This document shows positions 25,297 through 35,212 of a stretch of DNA of 64,000 nucleotides, piece by piece. Location of the stretch: the NCBI RefSeq assembly GCF_003977755.1, contig NZ_RQWN01000001.1:1194995-1258994 (forward strand). The letters run 5' to 3'. A program made the translations under genes and the position numbers. The DNA comes from Haloterrigena salifodinae (GTDB lineage: Archaea > Halobacteriota > Halobacteria > Halobacteriales > Natrialbaceae). Each line of letters starts with the position of its first letter. Position 1 is the first letter of the stretch. Below the pieces are notes generated by a model. It did no database searches. It was not told the origin of the DNA and saw only the letters and a program-made list of their open reading frames with translations.

Positions 25297-26130
25297 ATGT
25301 TCGAACGGATCCTCGTTCCGACTGATGGGAGTGGCCCGGCGAACGCGGCCCTCGAGTTCGCCGGCGAAATCGCCGGCAGAGAGCAGATAACCGCCCACGT
25401 CTTGCACGTCGTCGATTCGGACACGAAGACGGATGACGCTGATGAGTTGCTCGACGAGAGTCGCGAGTGGATTACCAACATCGACGCGACCGTCATCGAC
25501 GAGAGACGAACCGGCGAACCGCAGAACGCGATCCTCGAGTACGCCGCGGACAACGGGATCGACGCGATCGTGATGGGGACCCACGGACGTCGCGGAATCG
25601 GCCGACTGCTGGTTGGCAGCGTGACCGAATCGGTCGTTCGTAACGCCGACGTGCCCGTCCTCGTCGTTCGAGGCGCATCCGAGGTCAGACGGCGCTATCC
25701 GTTCGAGACGATCCTGGTTCCAAGCGACGGGAGCGTCCACGCCGAGGCAGCACTCGAGCGCGCGCTGGCGCTCGCTGAACACCACGACGCGACCGTCCAC
25801 GTCCTCTCGGTCGTCGACGTGACGCCGGCGGGCATCGAGGAGCGCGCCGATCTTCGGCTCGAGCGACTCGAGAGCTACGCCAACAGGGTCGTCGACGACG
25901 CCGTCGCGGCGGCCGAAGAGGCGGGCATCGATGCGGTGAGCGCGGTGGAATACGGGTCGACGGACCAGCGGATTCGGTCCTACGCGGACGAGGTCGACGC
26001 CGACCTGGTCGTGATGGGGACACACGGACGAAGCGGACTCGATCGGTTGCTGCTCGGCAGCGCAACGGAACGGATGTTGCGGACGGCGACGACCCCTGTG
26101 CTGACGGTGCGTGCATCGGCTGACAACTGA
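25297..26130 (+). CDS. Tandem UspA-domain stress protein
   Basis: 277 aa with two UspA domains. The first begins MFERILVPTDGSGPA and has GTHGRRGIGRLLVGSVTES; the second begins FETILVPSDGSVHA and has GTHGRSGLDRLLLGSATER. Each carries the G-x2-G-x9-G(S/T) ATP-binding motif. Tandem forms are common in haloarchaea. The start at 25297 is directly preceded by the first beta strand. A stress-response or ATP-sensing role is likely. Confidence 0.9.
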   Translation: MFERILVPTDGSGPANAALEFAGEIAGREQITAHVLHVVDSDTKTDDADELLDESREWITNIDATVIDERRTGEPQNAILEYAADNGIDAIVMGTHGRRGIGRLLVGSVTESVVRNADVPVLVVRGASEVRRRYPFETILVPSDGSVHAEAALERALALAEHHDATVHVLSVVDVTPAGIEERADLRLERLESYANRVVDDAVAAAEEAGIDAVSAVEYGSTDQRIRSYADEVDADLVVMGTHGRSGLDRLLLGSATERMLRTATTPVLTVRASADN

Positions 26131-26249
26131 GCGAGCACGCGGCGAGCGTATCGGCGCCGTCGCCGGGGACTCGCTGGCTCTTTCGGGGGTCGTGACGATC
26201 GGTCAGACGATCGAACGGCGGCGCTGCGATGCGGTCGGTACCGTCGCCG

Positions 26250-26750
26250 TCACTCCTCAGCGTCGTCGCTCGAGTGCGCCGCGGCCTCGAGCATCGTCTC
26301 TCGCTCGTCGAAGTACGCCGGGGCGTCGCGGTCGGCCTCGAACTCGAGGAGGCGGGAGAGTGCGTCCTCGCCGTCGTCGACGTCCTCGGCCAACTCTTCT
26401 GCGAGGTCCGTGTAGGCGCCGGCCAGCGTCTGGAAAGCTTCCATTCGTGTCTGTTTGGCCTCGAGTAGCAGTTGTTTCTCCTTGACGTCGTTCTCGAGTT
26501 CCTCGAAGGCGTCGAGGTCTAACTCGTCGCCGGGACCGTCCGGCGTCGACGGGGCGTCGGTCCCCGTCGTCGCCGTCCCGTGGTCTTCGAGTTGCCCGCG
26601 GAGTTCGGCCATGTCCTCGTCGATCTCGGCGAGCAAGTCGTCGGCCTCGGAGCGCATGGTCTCGACGCGCCCGGAAAGCAGCCCCGCCTGCGTGTGGCAG
26701 TAGTCGACGAGGTCGTCGACCGCCAAACCGGGGTCGGTGTCGTCGCTCAT
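26250..26750 (-). CDS. Acidic coiled-coil protein
   Basis: 166 aa. Two long amphipathic helices (residues about 20-58 and 78-135) are joined by a Thr/Pro/Gly-rich linker (TATTGTDAPSTPDGPGDE). The heptad pattern suggests an antiparallel coiled coil. It has no cysteine, membrane segment or known domain. The gene faces left, away from uvrA, and could be a cytoplasmic structural or adaptor protein. Confidence 0.6.
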   Translation of the reverse strand: MSDDTDPGLAVDDLVDYCHTQAGLLSGRVETMRSEADDLLAEIDEDMAELRGQLEDHGTATTGTDAPSTPDGPGDELDLDAFEELENDVKEKQLLLEAKQTRMEAFQTLAGAYTDLAEELAEDVDDGEDALSRLLEFEADRDAPAYFDERETMLEAAAHSSDDAEE

Positions 26751-26965
26751 GACTTTCCGTTGGAGAGTCCGACCGAAGTCACTTTGGACTGGGGGCTCGG
26801 ATCGTCACGAGGTCGCGGCGACGGGAGCGTTCGAGCAGGCTAGCTGCTAGCAAATCCCACGCTATCGGGCTTTCAGACCCGTTAAGTCCTTCCGGCCACT
26901 GACTCCATCACAGTGAATCGAGCAGCGAGTCGCGCAATTATGCAGTCACCGATCACCACGAAATT
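26751..26965. promoter_or_regulatory. Intergenic region with uvrA promoter
   Basis: gcaattatgcag at about 26934-26945 lies roughly 25 bases before the ATG at 26966 and can act as TATA box for a leaderless uvrA transcript. No gene seen here. Confidence 0.4.
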
Positions 26966-29929
26966 ATGAGCAAGGACTACATCGAGGTGCGGGGCGCGGA
27001 GGAACACAACCTCAAGGACCTCGACGTCACCATTCCGCGCGAGGAGTTCACCGTCGTCACCGGCCTGTCGGGGTCGGGCAAGTCCTCGCTGGCGTTCGAG
27101 ACGATCTACGCCGAGGGCCAGCGGCGGTACATCGAGAGCCTCTCGGCGTACGCCCGGAACTTCCTCGGGCAGATGGACAAGCCGCAGGTCGAGACCGTCG
27201 AAGGCCTCTCCCCGGCGATCTCGATCGACCAGAAAAACGCCGCGAACAACCCGCGATCGACAGTAGGGACCGTCACGGAACTCCACGACTATCTCCGTCT
27301 CCTCTACGCCCGCGTCGGCACCCCTCATTGTCCCGAATGCGGCCGCGAAGTCGGCGAACAGTCGGCCCAGAACATGGTCGAGCGCATCCTCGAGCTCCCC
27401 GAGGGCACGAAGGTCAAGCTGGCGGCGCCGGTCGTCCGCGACCAGAAGGGCGCCTTCGAGGACCTCTTCGAGGAACTCGTCTCGGAGGGGTACGCCCGCA
27501 TCGAGATCGACGGCGAGGAACACGACCTCACGCTGGACGATCCCGATCTGGACGAGAACTTCGACCACACCGTCGACGTCATCGTCGATCGCGTGAAGGT
27601 CTCCGCGGCGGACCGCCCGCGCATCATCGACAGCGTCGAAACCGCGCTCGACGAGGCTGAGGGGGTCCTGAAGGTCATCCTGCCGGACGCGCCGAAGGAC
27701 GTCGCGAGCGATCTGGGCGACGCGGCCCGCCGAACGGGCGCCCTGGGCGACGAGACCGAGGAGGACGACCGCTTCGTCGTCGAGTTCTCGAAGGACCTCG
27801 CCTGTACTCACTGCGGGATCGACGTCCCCGAGATCGAGACCCGCTCTTTCTCGTTCAACTCGCCCCACGGCGCCTGTCCCGAGTGTGAAGGGCTGGGCGA
27901 GACCAAGGAGGTCGACGAGGGTCTCGTCGTGCAGGACGAGTCCAAGCCGCTCAAGCACGTCTTCGAGGCCTGGAGCTACAACCGGTCGTACTACCGAACC
28001 CGCCTCGACGCCGTCGCCGAGCACTTCGGCGTCTCGCTGTCGACGCCGTTCGAGGAGTTAGACGAGGACGTCCAGCAGGCGTTCCTCTACGGCACCGACG
28101 GCGAGGTCGTGTTCAAGCGAAGCACGAAAAACGGCACCCGCCGGAAGCGCAAGCGCTTCGAGGGCGTCATTCCGAACCTCGAGCGCCGGTACGTCGAGAC
28201 CGACTCTGACTCGACGCGAGACCACATCGAGGACTACATGTCCGCGACGGAGTGTCCGGCCTGTGACGGCACACGACTGAAGGCCGCGAGTCGGGCCGTG
28301 CTCGTCGACGGGACGGCGATCACCGAGATCAACGCAATGAGCATCGGCGACGCCTTAGAACACTTCGAATCGATGGAGGCCGACCTCACCGAGCGCGAGA
28401 AGGTCATCGCCGAGGAGATCTTAAAGGAGATCCGCGCGCGACTCGGCTTTATGTGCGAGGTCGGGCTGGACTACCTCACGCTCGACCGGGAGGCCGCGAC
28501 GCTGTCGGGCGGGGAGAGCCAGCGCATCCGCCTCGCCACGCAGATCGGCTCCGGCCTCGTCGGCGTCCTCTACGTGTTAGACGAGCCCTCGATCGGGCTC
28601 CACCAGCGGGACAACGACCGCCTGCTCGACACCTTAGAGGAACTTCGAGACCTCGGAAACACCCTCATCGTCGTCGAACACGACGAGGAGACGATGCGCC
28701 GGGCGGACCAGGTCATCGACATGGGCCCCGGTCCGGGCAAGCGCGGCGGCGAGGTCGTCGCCAACGGCCCCGTCGAGGAGGTCAAGGCGACCGAGGGCTC
28801 CGTGACGGGCGAGTACCTCTCCGGCCGCCGGCAGATTCCGGTCCCCGACGAACGCCGCGATGCGGACGGCGCGCTGACGATTCGGGGCGCCCGCCAGCAC
28901 AACTTAGACGACGTGGACGTCGACATTCCGCTTGGCAACTTCACGGCGATCACGGGCGTCTCCGGCTCCGGGAAGTCGACGCTCATGCACGAAGTGCTCT
29001 ACAAGGGGCTGGCCCGCGAGATGAACGACAACACGTCGGTCATCCCGGGCGACCACGACGCCCTCGAGGGCCTCGAGGAGATCGAGACCGTGCGGCTGAT
29101 CGACCAGTCGCCGATCGGCCGTACGCCCCGCTCGAACCCGGCGACGTACACCAACGTCTTCGACTACATCCGCAAGCTGTTCGCTCAGACGAAGCTGGCG
29201 AAACAGCGCGGCTACGAGAAGGGACGGTTCTCCTTCAACGTCAAGGGCGGCCGCTGCGAGGAGTGTGGCGGACAGGGTACGGTGAAGATCGAGATGAACT
29301 TCCTCTCCGACGTGTACGTCCCCTGTGAAGAGTGCGACGGCGCCCGCTACAACGACGCTACGCTCGACGTCACCTACAAGGGCAAGACCATCGCCGACGT
29401 CCTCGAGATGGAAGTCGAGGAGGCCTACGAGTTCTTCGAGTCCTCGAGCCAGATCCGGCGGCGCCTGAAGCTGCTGAAGGACGTCGGCCTCGACTACATG
29501 AAGCTCGGCCAACCCTCCACGACGCTGTCGGGCGGCGAGGCCCAGCGGATTAAGCTCGCCGAAGAGTTGGGGAAGAAGGACACGGGCGAGACGCTCTACC
29601 TGCTCGACGAGCCCACCACCGGACTCCACAGCGAGGACGAGCGCAAGCTCATCGACGTGCTCCACCGGCTGACCGACAACGGCAACACCGTCGTCGTCAT
29701 CGAGCACGAACTCGACCTCGTCAAGAACGCCGACCACATCATCGATCTCGGCCCCGAGGGCGGCGAGAACGGCGGCGAGATCGTCGCGACGGGAACGCCG
29801 GAGGAGGTTGCGCGACTCGACGACTCCCACACCGGTCGCTACCTGCGCGATCTGCTCCCGAAGGTCGACATCGAGGGGCCCCGCGGCGAGCGCGTCGAAC
29901 CCGTGACGGCGCCGATGGACGACGACTGA
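26966..29929 (+). CDS. uvrA: Excinuclease ABC subunit A
   Basis: 987 aa, full length. The two Walker A motifs are GLSGSGKSS (33-41) and GVSGSGKST near residue 665. ABC signatures LSGGESQRIRLA and LSGGEAQRIKLA are both intact. Zinc modules are CTHC (with CPEC) and CEEC-x19-CEEC. UvrA dimers find bulky DNA lesions and load UvrB in nucleotide excision repair. The C-terminal tail is acidic and halophile-specific. Confidence 0.97.
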   Translation: MSKDYIEVRGAEEHNLKDLDVTIPREEFTVVTGLSGSGKSSLAFETIYAEGQRRYIESLSAYARNFLGQMDKPQVETVEGLSPAISIDQKNAANNPRSTVGTVTELHDYLRLLYARVGTPHCPECGREVGEQSAQNMVERILELPEGTKVKLAAPVVRDQKGAFEDLFEELVSEGYARIEIDGEEHDLTLDDPDLDENFDHTVDVIVDRVKVSAADRPRIIDSVETALDEAEGVLKVILPDAPKDVASDLGDAARRTGALGDETEEDDRFVVEFSKDLACTHCGIDVPEIETRSFSFNSPHGACPECEGLGETKEVDEGLVVQDESKPLKHVFEAWSYNRSYYRTRLDAVAEHFGVSLSTPFEELDEDVQQAFLYGTDGEVVFKRSTKNGTRRKRKRFEGVIPNLERRYVETDSDSTRDHIEDYMSATECPACDGTRLKAASRAVLVDGTAITEINAMSIGDALEHFESMEADLTEREKVIAEEILKEIRARLGFMCEVGLDYLTLDREAATLSGGESQRIRLATQIGSGLVGVLYVLDEPSIGLHQRDNDRLLDTLEELRDLGNTLIVVEHDEETMRRADQVIDMGPGPGKRGGEVVANGPVEEVKATEGSVTGEYLSGRRQIPVPDERRDADGALTIRGARQHNLDDVDVDIPLGNFTAITGVSGSGKSTLMHEVLYKGLAREMNDNTSVIPGDHDALEGLEEIETVRLIDQSPIGRTPRSNPATYTNVFDYIRKLFAQTKLAKQRGYEKGRFSFNVKGGRCEECGGQGTVKIEMNFLSDVYVPCEECDGARYNDATLDVTYKGKTIADVLEMEVEEAYEFFESSSQIRRRLKLLKDVGLDYMKLGQPSTTLSGGEAQRIKLAEELGKKDTGETLYLLDEPTTGLHSEDERKLIDVLHRLTDNGNTVVVIEHELDLVKNADHIIDLGPEGGENGGEIVATGTPEEVARLDDSHTGRYLRDLLPKVDIEGPRGERVEPVTAPMDDD

Positions 29930-30046
29930 TCGCGGTTCGACGACCGTTTTCTCCGTTCTCCGTTCTCCTCGTTTGGCTTCCGTCCCGCCGGTTCCGACGA
30001 CGGCGATCCGAACGGGTAATGACGGCCGCCGACGAATCCCTCGCCC

Positions 30047-30466
30047 GTGAACACCCGAAAGGCCGTCCTCCGCCGCGGGCTCGCGGGCGGCGGCGTCGCG
30101 ACGCTCCTGTTGGCCGCCGCCTTCGTCGCCGCGCTCGGCGTCCCGACGACGCCCTCGAGGCTCGGCATCGTCGCGTGGCTGCTCGCCGTCGGCGGCGGCA
30201 TGCTCGTCGCCGGCCGCCGGGAGCGGGTCTCGCTCGGAACGACGACTCTCGAGTGGCCTCGCGTCGCCGCCGTCGCGATCGCCCTGCTGGCCGTCGGCTG
30301 GGCCGCGATCAGCGTCGCGAGCCTCCTCCGGGGCGACGGCATCACCGGACTCGGGCCGATTGAGGGCGTGCTCACCGCCGGGCTCGTGGGCTACTTCGCG
30401 TGGTTCGCCCGCGAGTGCTGGGTCGGCGGCAGCGTGATCGAGGCCGAAACGTTCGTCGTCGACTGA
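30047..30466 (+). CDS. Four-helix membrane protein, unknown
   Basis: 139 aa from GTG 30047. Apolar segments lie at about 12-32, 38-54, 71-91 and 107-124, with positive residues in the first loops (RREGRVS type) suggesting a cytoplasmic N-terminus. Signal-like N-terminus MNTRKAVLRRGLAGGG is charged and could be cleaved. It lies 117 bases after uvrA. No family known. Confidence 0.6.
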   Translation: MNTRKAVLRRGLAGGGVATLLLAAAFVAALGVPTTPSRLGIVAWLLAVGGGMLVAGRRERVSLGTTTLEWPRVAAVAIALLAVGWAAISVASLLRGDGITGLGPIEGVLTAGLVGYFAWFARECWVGGSVIEAETFVVD

Positions 30467-30602
30467 ATCGGCGACGGGACTCCCGTCGCCGATTTGCGCA
30501 CACCGACGAAATCGAGAAAGTCGTATTCGTACGTATCAGGACCTGTATAACCGTTCAACGTCCGGCCCCGAACTTTTGGTTACGGAGTTGGTACGATGTC
30601 AC

Positions 30603-31196
30603 GTGAGTCGAGCCGTCCGGCCGGCGACGCGCGACGACGTCTGGACGATCCACCAGACGGCCCGCGAGAGTTGGCACGCCGCCTACGACGAGATCCTCGG
30701 CTCCGACCGTGTCGACGAGGTCGTCGACGACTGGTACGCGATCGGCGACCTCGAGTCGTCGATCGACGGCGCGAGCAAGCGGGCCGACGTGGCCTTCCTC
30801 GTCGCCGAGTCGGCCGACGACGGCGCTCGAGCGAACTCGGCCGACGACCGCGCAGACCGCATCGGCGAGTTCGACCGCGAGTGTGACGGGTTCGCCCACG
30901 CCGTCCCGTGGCCCGAGGACCCGGCGGTCGGCTACCTCGCGCGCCTGTACGTCACTCCCGAGATCTGGGGTGAGGGGACCGGGACGCAGTTGTTAACGCA
31001 ACTCGAGGCCGACCTCGAGGACGCGTTCGACCGCCTGCGACTGGCCGTCCTCGCTGCCAACGACGTCGGGATCGCGTTTTACGAATCCGCGGGGTTCGAA
31101 CGCGTCGCGACCCGGGAAAACGATCTGGCCGCCGGCCTCAAGGAGTACGTCTACGAGCGACCGATCGCGAGCGCGGATGAGAGAGATAGCGGCTGA
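30603..31196 (+). CDS. GNAT-family N-acetyltransferase
   Basis: 197 aa from GTG 30603; an upstream TTG would add nine unlikely residues. VRPATRDDVWTIHQTARESW begins the GNAT fold (split in view), the acetyl-CoA loop is VTPEIWGEGTGTQLL, and the C-terminal AANDVGIAFYESAGFERV is typical of the RimI-like group. A TATA-like tgtataacc at about 30544-30552 lies upstream. Acetyl transfer to an amine or protein N-terminus is expected; the acceptor is unknown. Confidence 0.85.
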   Translation: MSRAVRPATRDDVWTIHQTARESWHAAYDEILGSDRVDEVVDDWYAIGDLESSIDGASKRADVAFLVAESADDGARANSADDRADRIGEFDRECDGFAHAVPWPEDPAVGYLARLYVTPEIWGEGTGTQLLTQLEADLEDAFDRLRLAVLAANDVGIAFYESAGFERVATRENDLAAGLKEYVYERPIASADERDSG

Positions 31197-31472
31197 CGAG
31201 CGACGCTCCTCGAGTCGAACGCGATATCGGCGGTTTGCAGAGCGGTGAGTCTCGAGTACGCTGCTCACGGGCGCGAAGCACCCGTCTGCTCACGGCGACC
31301 CTGGCGGCGTTCGCATGGGATGTGGGACCGCCGGTCCCGCACGACTCGCGAAGACCTCACACGGCTTCGGAGCACGGTTCCCGATACGCTCACCGGGATA
31401 GAGTGTGCGCCGCCGCACGCGGTTCGATCAGGCTGGAAAATCAGACGACACCACTCGCGCGATAGCCGATCG
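31197..31472. other. Intergenic region, no gene seen
   Basis: 276 bases between two convergent genes. A short hairpin gggac-cgccg-gtccc lies near 31325-31339. No coding frame of haloarchaeal composition was seen. Confidence 0.35.
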
Positions 31473-32771
31473 TTACAGCGTCTTGTCGGCTTCGTCGTCG
31501 TCCACGACCTCGATCCCGCGGTTGTTGACCGCCATCGGATCGAGACCGACCTCCTGGAGGAAGTTCTTGTACTCGCGTTCGCACTGCTCGGCGTCCTTCT
31601 GCTTGTCGCTGGCGCGGTCGCAGAGTTCGATCAGGTTCTCGGGGACGTCGTTCTGGTAGACGATCCAGTGGTTGATCAGGTCGCTGAGCCGGCGGATGGG
31701 GCTAGTGAAGTGGCCGTAGATCTCGAAGTTCAGCGCGTGGTGGCCGCCGAACGGGTCGTTCATGTACTTCGCGCGGGGCATCACCTTCATCACCGCCCAC
31801 TGGATCTTGTCGAGTTGGCGGCCGGGCGCCTCCTCAAGCGTCGCGTTGACGGCCTTCCGGGGGTCGTCCCACGTGCTGCCGGGGATCGAGACGCCGTCCA
31901 AGTCCTGAATCTCCCGGAGGGCTTCGGACCACTCGTCGGGGCTCGGCTGCGGGTGGACGCGGTACATCGCCTCGACGCCGCGGTTCCACATGAGCTCGTG
32001 CGTGACGGCTTTGTTGGCCTTCAGCATGCACTCCTCGATGATGGTGTGGGCTCGGTCGCGGGCGGGGTTCAGGACGAGCGAGCCGTCCTCCTTGCGCTGT
32101 TCGTGCATCTGATTCGCGACCTCGTAGACCAGTGTGTTCTCCTCGTGGAGGTCGGCGTCGGGATCCTCGAGTCGATTTTCGGCCTGCGAATAGGTCAGGC
32201 GCTCGTCGGACTGGATGACCGACTTATAGATCTCGATGTTCTCGTAGGAGAGGTTCTCCTTGTCGAGGTGCATCTCGACGGTGTGGGCGAGTCGGTCCTC
32301 GTTGGCGACCAACGAACAGACCGTCTCGGCGAGCACCGGCGGCAGCATGTGGACCGTGTAGCCGGGTAGGTAGACCGTGTTGCCCCGTTCGACGGCCTCG
32401 TCCCACATCGCCGTGTCGGGATTGACGTAGTGGGTGACGTCGGCGATGTGGACCCAGAGGACGTATTCGTCGTCGCGCTCCTCGATCGAGAGCGCGTCGT
32501 CGAAGTCTTGGGCGTCGATCGGGTCCGTCGTCCAGGTCGTCAGATCTCGCAGATCCTTCCGTTCGTCGATCTCGTCGCTGATCTCGGCCGTCACGCCCTC
32601 AGTTCGGGCTTCGGCCTCCTCGAGGACCTCGGCGGGGAACTCGTCGCGGAGTTCGAACTTCTCGAAGAGTTCCTCGCGTTTATTCTCGAGGTGGCGCGCG
32701 AGGTCCTCCGAGACTTCGACCGGGCCCTGGGCCTCGGCCGTCCCGGCCTCGGCCTGTGCGTCGTTACTCAT
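31473..32771 (-). CDS. RNase R/II-type exoribonuclease, catalytic domain only
   Basis: 432 aa. The RNB domain is recognisable by PIDAQDFDDALSIE (about 83-96) with the catalytic aspartates, HIADVTHYV, GNTVYLPGYTVHMLPP and HFTSPIRRLSDLI near residue 365. The protein lacks the cold-shock and S1 RNA-binding domains that surround RNB in bacterial RNase R, as is known for haloarchaeal RNase R homologues. It degrades RNA 3' to 5'. An acidic, Gln/Ala-rich N-terminal segment is halophile-specific. Confidence 0.9.
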   Translation of the reverse strand: MSNDAQAEAGTAEAQGPVEVSEDLARHLENKREELFEKFELRDEFPAEVLEEAEARTEGVTAEISDEIDERKDLRDLTTWTTDPIDAQDFDDALSIEERDDEYVLWVHIADVTHYVNPDTAMWDEAVERGNTVYLPGYTVHMLPPVLAETVCSLVANEDRLAHTVEMHLDKENLSYENIEIYKSVIQSDERLTYSQAENRLEDPDADLHEENTLVYEVANQMHEQRKEDGSLVLNPARDRAHTIIEECMLKANKAVTHELMWNRGVEAMYRVHPQPSPDEWSEALREIQDLDGVSIPGSTWDDPRKAVNATLEEAPGRQLDKIQWAVMKVMPRAKYMNDPFGGHHALNFEIYGHFTSPIRRLSDLINHWIVYQNDVPENLIELCDRASDKQKDAEQCEREYKNFLQEVGLDPMAVNNRGIEVVDDDEADKTL

Positions 32772-32890
32772 ATCGGAGCCTACGGACGTGAAGGTGAAAG
32801 TCGTGTCGGGATGGGCAGGCGACCGCTGGAGCGGCCGGAGCCCGAATTGGCGCCGCTCGATGGAAGCTTCGAACTCGACGCGGTTCGCCG

Positions 32891-33184
32891 TCAGGACTCC
32901 TCCTCGAGCGTCCCGTAGCGCTCCTCGACGGTCTCGAGGTAGTCGGCGAGAAAGGCGTCCCGATCCGTTTCGCCGGCCCCATTCTCGACGAGCAGGGCCT
33001 CGAGTTCGTCCCGCGGATAGTGACAGAGGTCGTCATGGCAGGATTTGCACAGGTGTTCGAACTCCTTGTCCTCGCGATCCCAGCGATCGCCGTGTTTGTC
33101 GTACTCGCGCGCCATCGACCGGGTGACCTGGTCGCCGCAGGCGAGACACGTGACCGTCTCAGTGCGCGTCCGGGAGGGCCACAT
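32891..33184 (-). CDS. Zinc-finger protein, DUF7562-like
   Basis: 97 aa. MWPSRTRTETVTCLACGD with CLAC (13-16) and LCKSCHDDLC (CxxC with further His/Cys) give one zinc site. The central KHGDRWDREDKEFEHL and the C-terminal ETVEERYGTLEEE are typical of a haloarchaeal family I recall as DUF7562. The function is unknown; a nucleic-acid-binding role is plausible. The name is from memory. Confidence 0.65.
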   Translation of the reverse strand: MWPSRTRTETVTCLACGDQVTRSMAREYDKHGDRWDREDKEFEHLCKSCHDDLCHYPRDELEALLVENGAGETDRDAFLADYLETVEERYGTLEEES

Positions 33185-33306
33185 AGCTAACCGGACACCG
33201 TGCTAGTACTTAGCGATTGTCACACCCCTAATCGCCGGCGACTCTCAGGGCCTCCGATCGGTCGCCGAACGGGCCTTTTATCTCTCGCTCGGCCGTTGGA
33301 CCGGGT

Positions 33307-33786
33307 ATGCAGGTCAAGTCCAGACACCATCTCCGCAGCGACGCCGTCTCGGACGTCGAGACGGCCCTCGAGGAGCAACTCGGCGTCTCGCCCGAGGGCG
33401 ACGCCTACGAGCGCGTCGAGTTCGAGGACACCGACTGGGAGGTCGTCCTCATCGACGGGGAGCCACAGGTTGCGTACTTCGACGAGGAACCGTTCCTGAC
33501 CGTCAGAGGCGCTAATGCCTACGAACCCGAGAGGCGCCTGGTCACGGTCGACGCCGGCGCGATCTCGTTCGTCAGCGACGGCGCGGACGTGATGCGACCG
33601 GGGATCACGGAGGCCACCGACGACATCTCGCCCGACGATCTGGTCGTCATCGCCGAGGAGTCCCACGGAAAGGTGCTGGCGGTCGGCCGCGCTCGCGTCG
33701 ACGGCGAGGATATGGCCGGCAACGAGGGGAAGGTCATCGATTCGCTGCACCACGTCGGCGACGACCTCTACGAGTTCTCCGGCTAA
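33307..33786 (+). CDS. PUA-domain RNA-binding protein
   Basis: 159 aa. The N-terminal part (MQVKSRHHLRSDAVSDVETA) is the pre-PUA segment of the MCT-1/Tma20-like archaeal proteins. The PUA core is LVTVDAGAISFVSDGADVMRPGI and then VVIAEESHGKVLAVGRA. Such proteins bind RNA and, in archaea and eukaryotes, are linked to translation and rRNA maturation. Length and architecture match the archaeal stand-alone form. It is followed by a strong hairpin at 33913-33953. Confidence 0.88.
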   Translation: MQVKSRHHLRSDAVSDVETALEEQLGVSPEGDAYERVEFEDTDWEVVLIDGEPQVAYFDEEPFLTVRGANAYEPERRLVTVDAGAISFVSDGADVMRPGITEATDDISPDDLVVIAEESHGKVLAVGRARVDGEDMAGNEGKVIDSLHHVGDDLYEFSG

Positions 33787-33912
33787 CGGCTCCAGAAACT
33801 GTTCTTCGCGGCGCTGTGTGGCTCTCGGTTTCGGTGCCGCACCGCGGTGACTCGACAGGTACGCTGATTAATCGCAGTGACCCCAGCATTCACGAACGGA
33901 GTGAGTGATTCA

Positions 33913-33953
33913 CCGCCGGAGCGGGGCTTCGCCCCGCGACGGCGGCCTTTTTT
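33913..33953 (+). terminator. Strong hairpin with T-run after the PUA gene
   Basis: The stem is ccgccg-ga-gcgggg, the loop cttcg, the return ccccgc-ga-cggcgg, with 12 paired bases and symmetric ga bulges, then CC and six T (33948-33953). This is a much stronger hairpin-T-run than usual in archaea. It lies 127 bases after the stop at 33786. A second T6 follows shortly after (around 33962-33968). Confidence 0.6.
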
Positions 33954-34064
33954 CATCGACGTTTTTTGGTGGGGTTCGACTGAGCGAGCGCAGTGAGCGA
34001 GGGAGGACCTCATTAAAAAAGGTCGGTGGCAACCGTTACGGTCCTTCCGCTGGTGCGGTGTGGT

Positions 34065-35198
34065 ATGACACGACTCCCCGATTCGGATCGCGAGCGGATC
34101 GCCGCCCTGTTCGACCGCCACCTCGAGGTCGGGCTCCACCACGGCGCGCAACTGGCCGTCTACGTCGACGGCGAGCGGGTGCTCGACCTCGCGGGCGGCC
34201 GCGAGGGGCCCGACGGCGGCCGCGAGACCCCCGAGACGCGACACGTGCTGTTCTCGTGTACGAAGCCCTACGCCGCCGTGACGCTGCACACGCTGGTCGA
34301 CGAGGGGGAACTCGCGTACGACGACCGAGTGGTCGACCACTGGCCGGAGTTCGCCGACGAGGGGACCGAAAAGGCCGAGATCACCGTCCGACAGGTCCTC
34401 AGCCACACCGCGGGGCTCAACCGGGGCGAGATCGACGACCGGCCCGATCTCTGGACCGACTGGGAGGCCGCAGTCGCGCAGCTCGAAGCGATGGAGCCAA
34501 ACTTCCCGCCGGGCGAGACGCCGGCCTACCACGCGCTCACGTTCGGGTGGCTGGTCGGTGAACTCGTCCGTCGGGTGTCCGGCTCGCCGATCGAGGAGGC
34601 TGTCGAGGAGCGCGTGTTCGACCCTCTCGAGATGGACGACACCGGGATCGGCCTCCGGGAGGACGAGGACGACGACGTGGCGACGCTGGTCGGCTTCGAT
34701 GCGTTCGACCGCTGTCGGGACCCCGGCGAGGGGCTCGGGGACAACACCGAGGTCGCGGCGCCGTTCAACGCCGAGAAGATCCACCACGCCGTGATCCCGG
34801 CGGCCAACGGGATCGGAACCGCCGGCGACATGGCACGCTTCTACGCCTGCCTCGCCAACGGGGGCGAACTCGAGGGCACCCGGATCCTCTCCGCGGAGAC
34901 CGTCGAACGGATGACGGCCCTCGAGGCCGAGACCGATGCGGACGGCACGCTCGGCCGGGAGGGCCGGTTCGCGCTCGGCTTCTGGAAGGGCGGGACGACG
35001 GTCGCCCCATACGGGACGCTCTCGCCGGAGCGCGTCTTCGGCCATGCGGGACTCGGCAGTAGCGTCGGCTGGGCCGACCCCGAGGAGAACGTCGGCTTCT
35101 CGTACGTCACGAACGGGGTTCGGGACGGTTCCTACGAGCACGTCGCCCGGGTCAACGCGCTCGCGGACGCGGTTCGACTAGCGATACGGTCGGACTGA
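34065..35198 (+). CDS. Serine hydrolase of the beta-lactamase/esterase (class C-like) fold
   Basis: 377 aa from ATG 34065. The SxxK motif is SCTK (near 64-67, in LFSCTKPYAAVTL). The conserved Tyr is in TPAYHALTFGWLVGELV near 155. The third motif HAGLGSSVGWADP replaces KTG, as in EstB-like esterases. The family includes esterases and penicillin-binding-protein relatives. Ester hydrolysis in the cytoplasm is more likely than resistance; no secretion signal is present. Confidence 0.85.
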   Translation: MTRLPDSDRERIAALFDRHLEVGLHHGAQLAVYVDGERVLDLAGGREGPDGGRETPETRHVLFSCTKPYAAVTLHTLVDEGELAYDDRVVDHWPEFADEGTEKAEITVRQVLSHTAGLNRGEIDDRPDLWTDWEAAVAQLEAMEPNFPPGETPAYHALTFGWLVGELVRRVSGSPIEEAVEERVFDPLEMDDTGIGLREDEDDDVATLVGFDAFDRCRDPGEGLGDNTEVAAPFNAEKIHHAVIPAANGIGTAGDMARFYACLANGGELEGTRILSAETVERMTALEAETDADGTLGREGRFALGFWKGGTTVAPYGTLSPERVFGHAGLGSSVGWADPEENVGFSYVTNGVRDGSYEHVARVNALADAVRLAIRSD

Positions 35199-35212
35199 GG
35201 CCGTCGGTCGGC

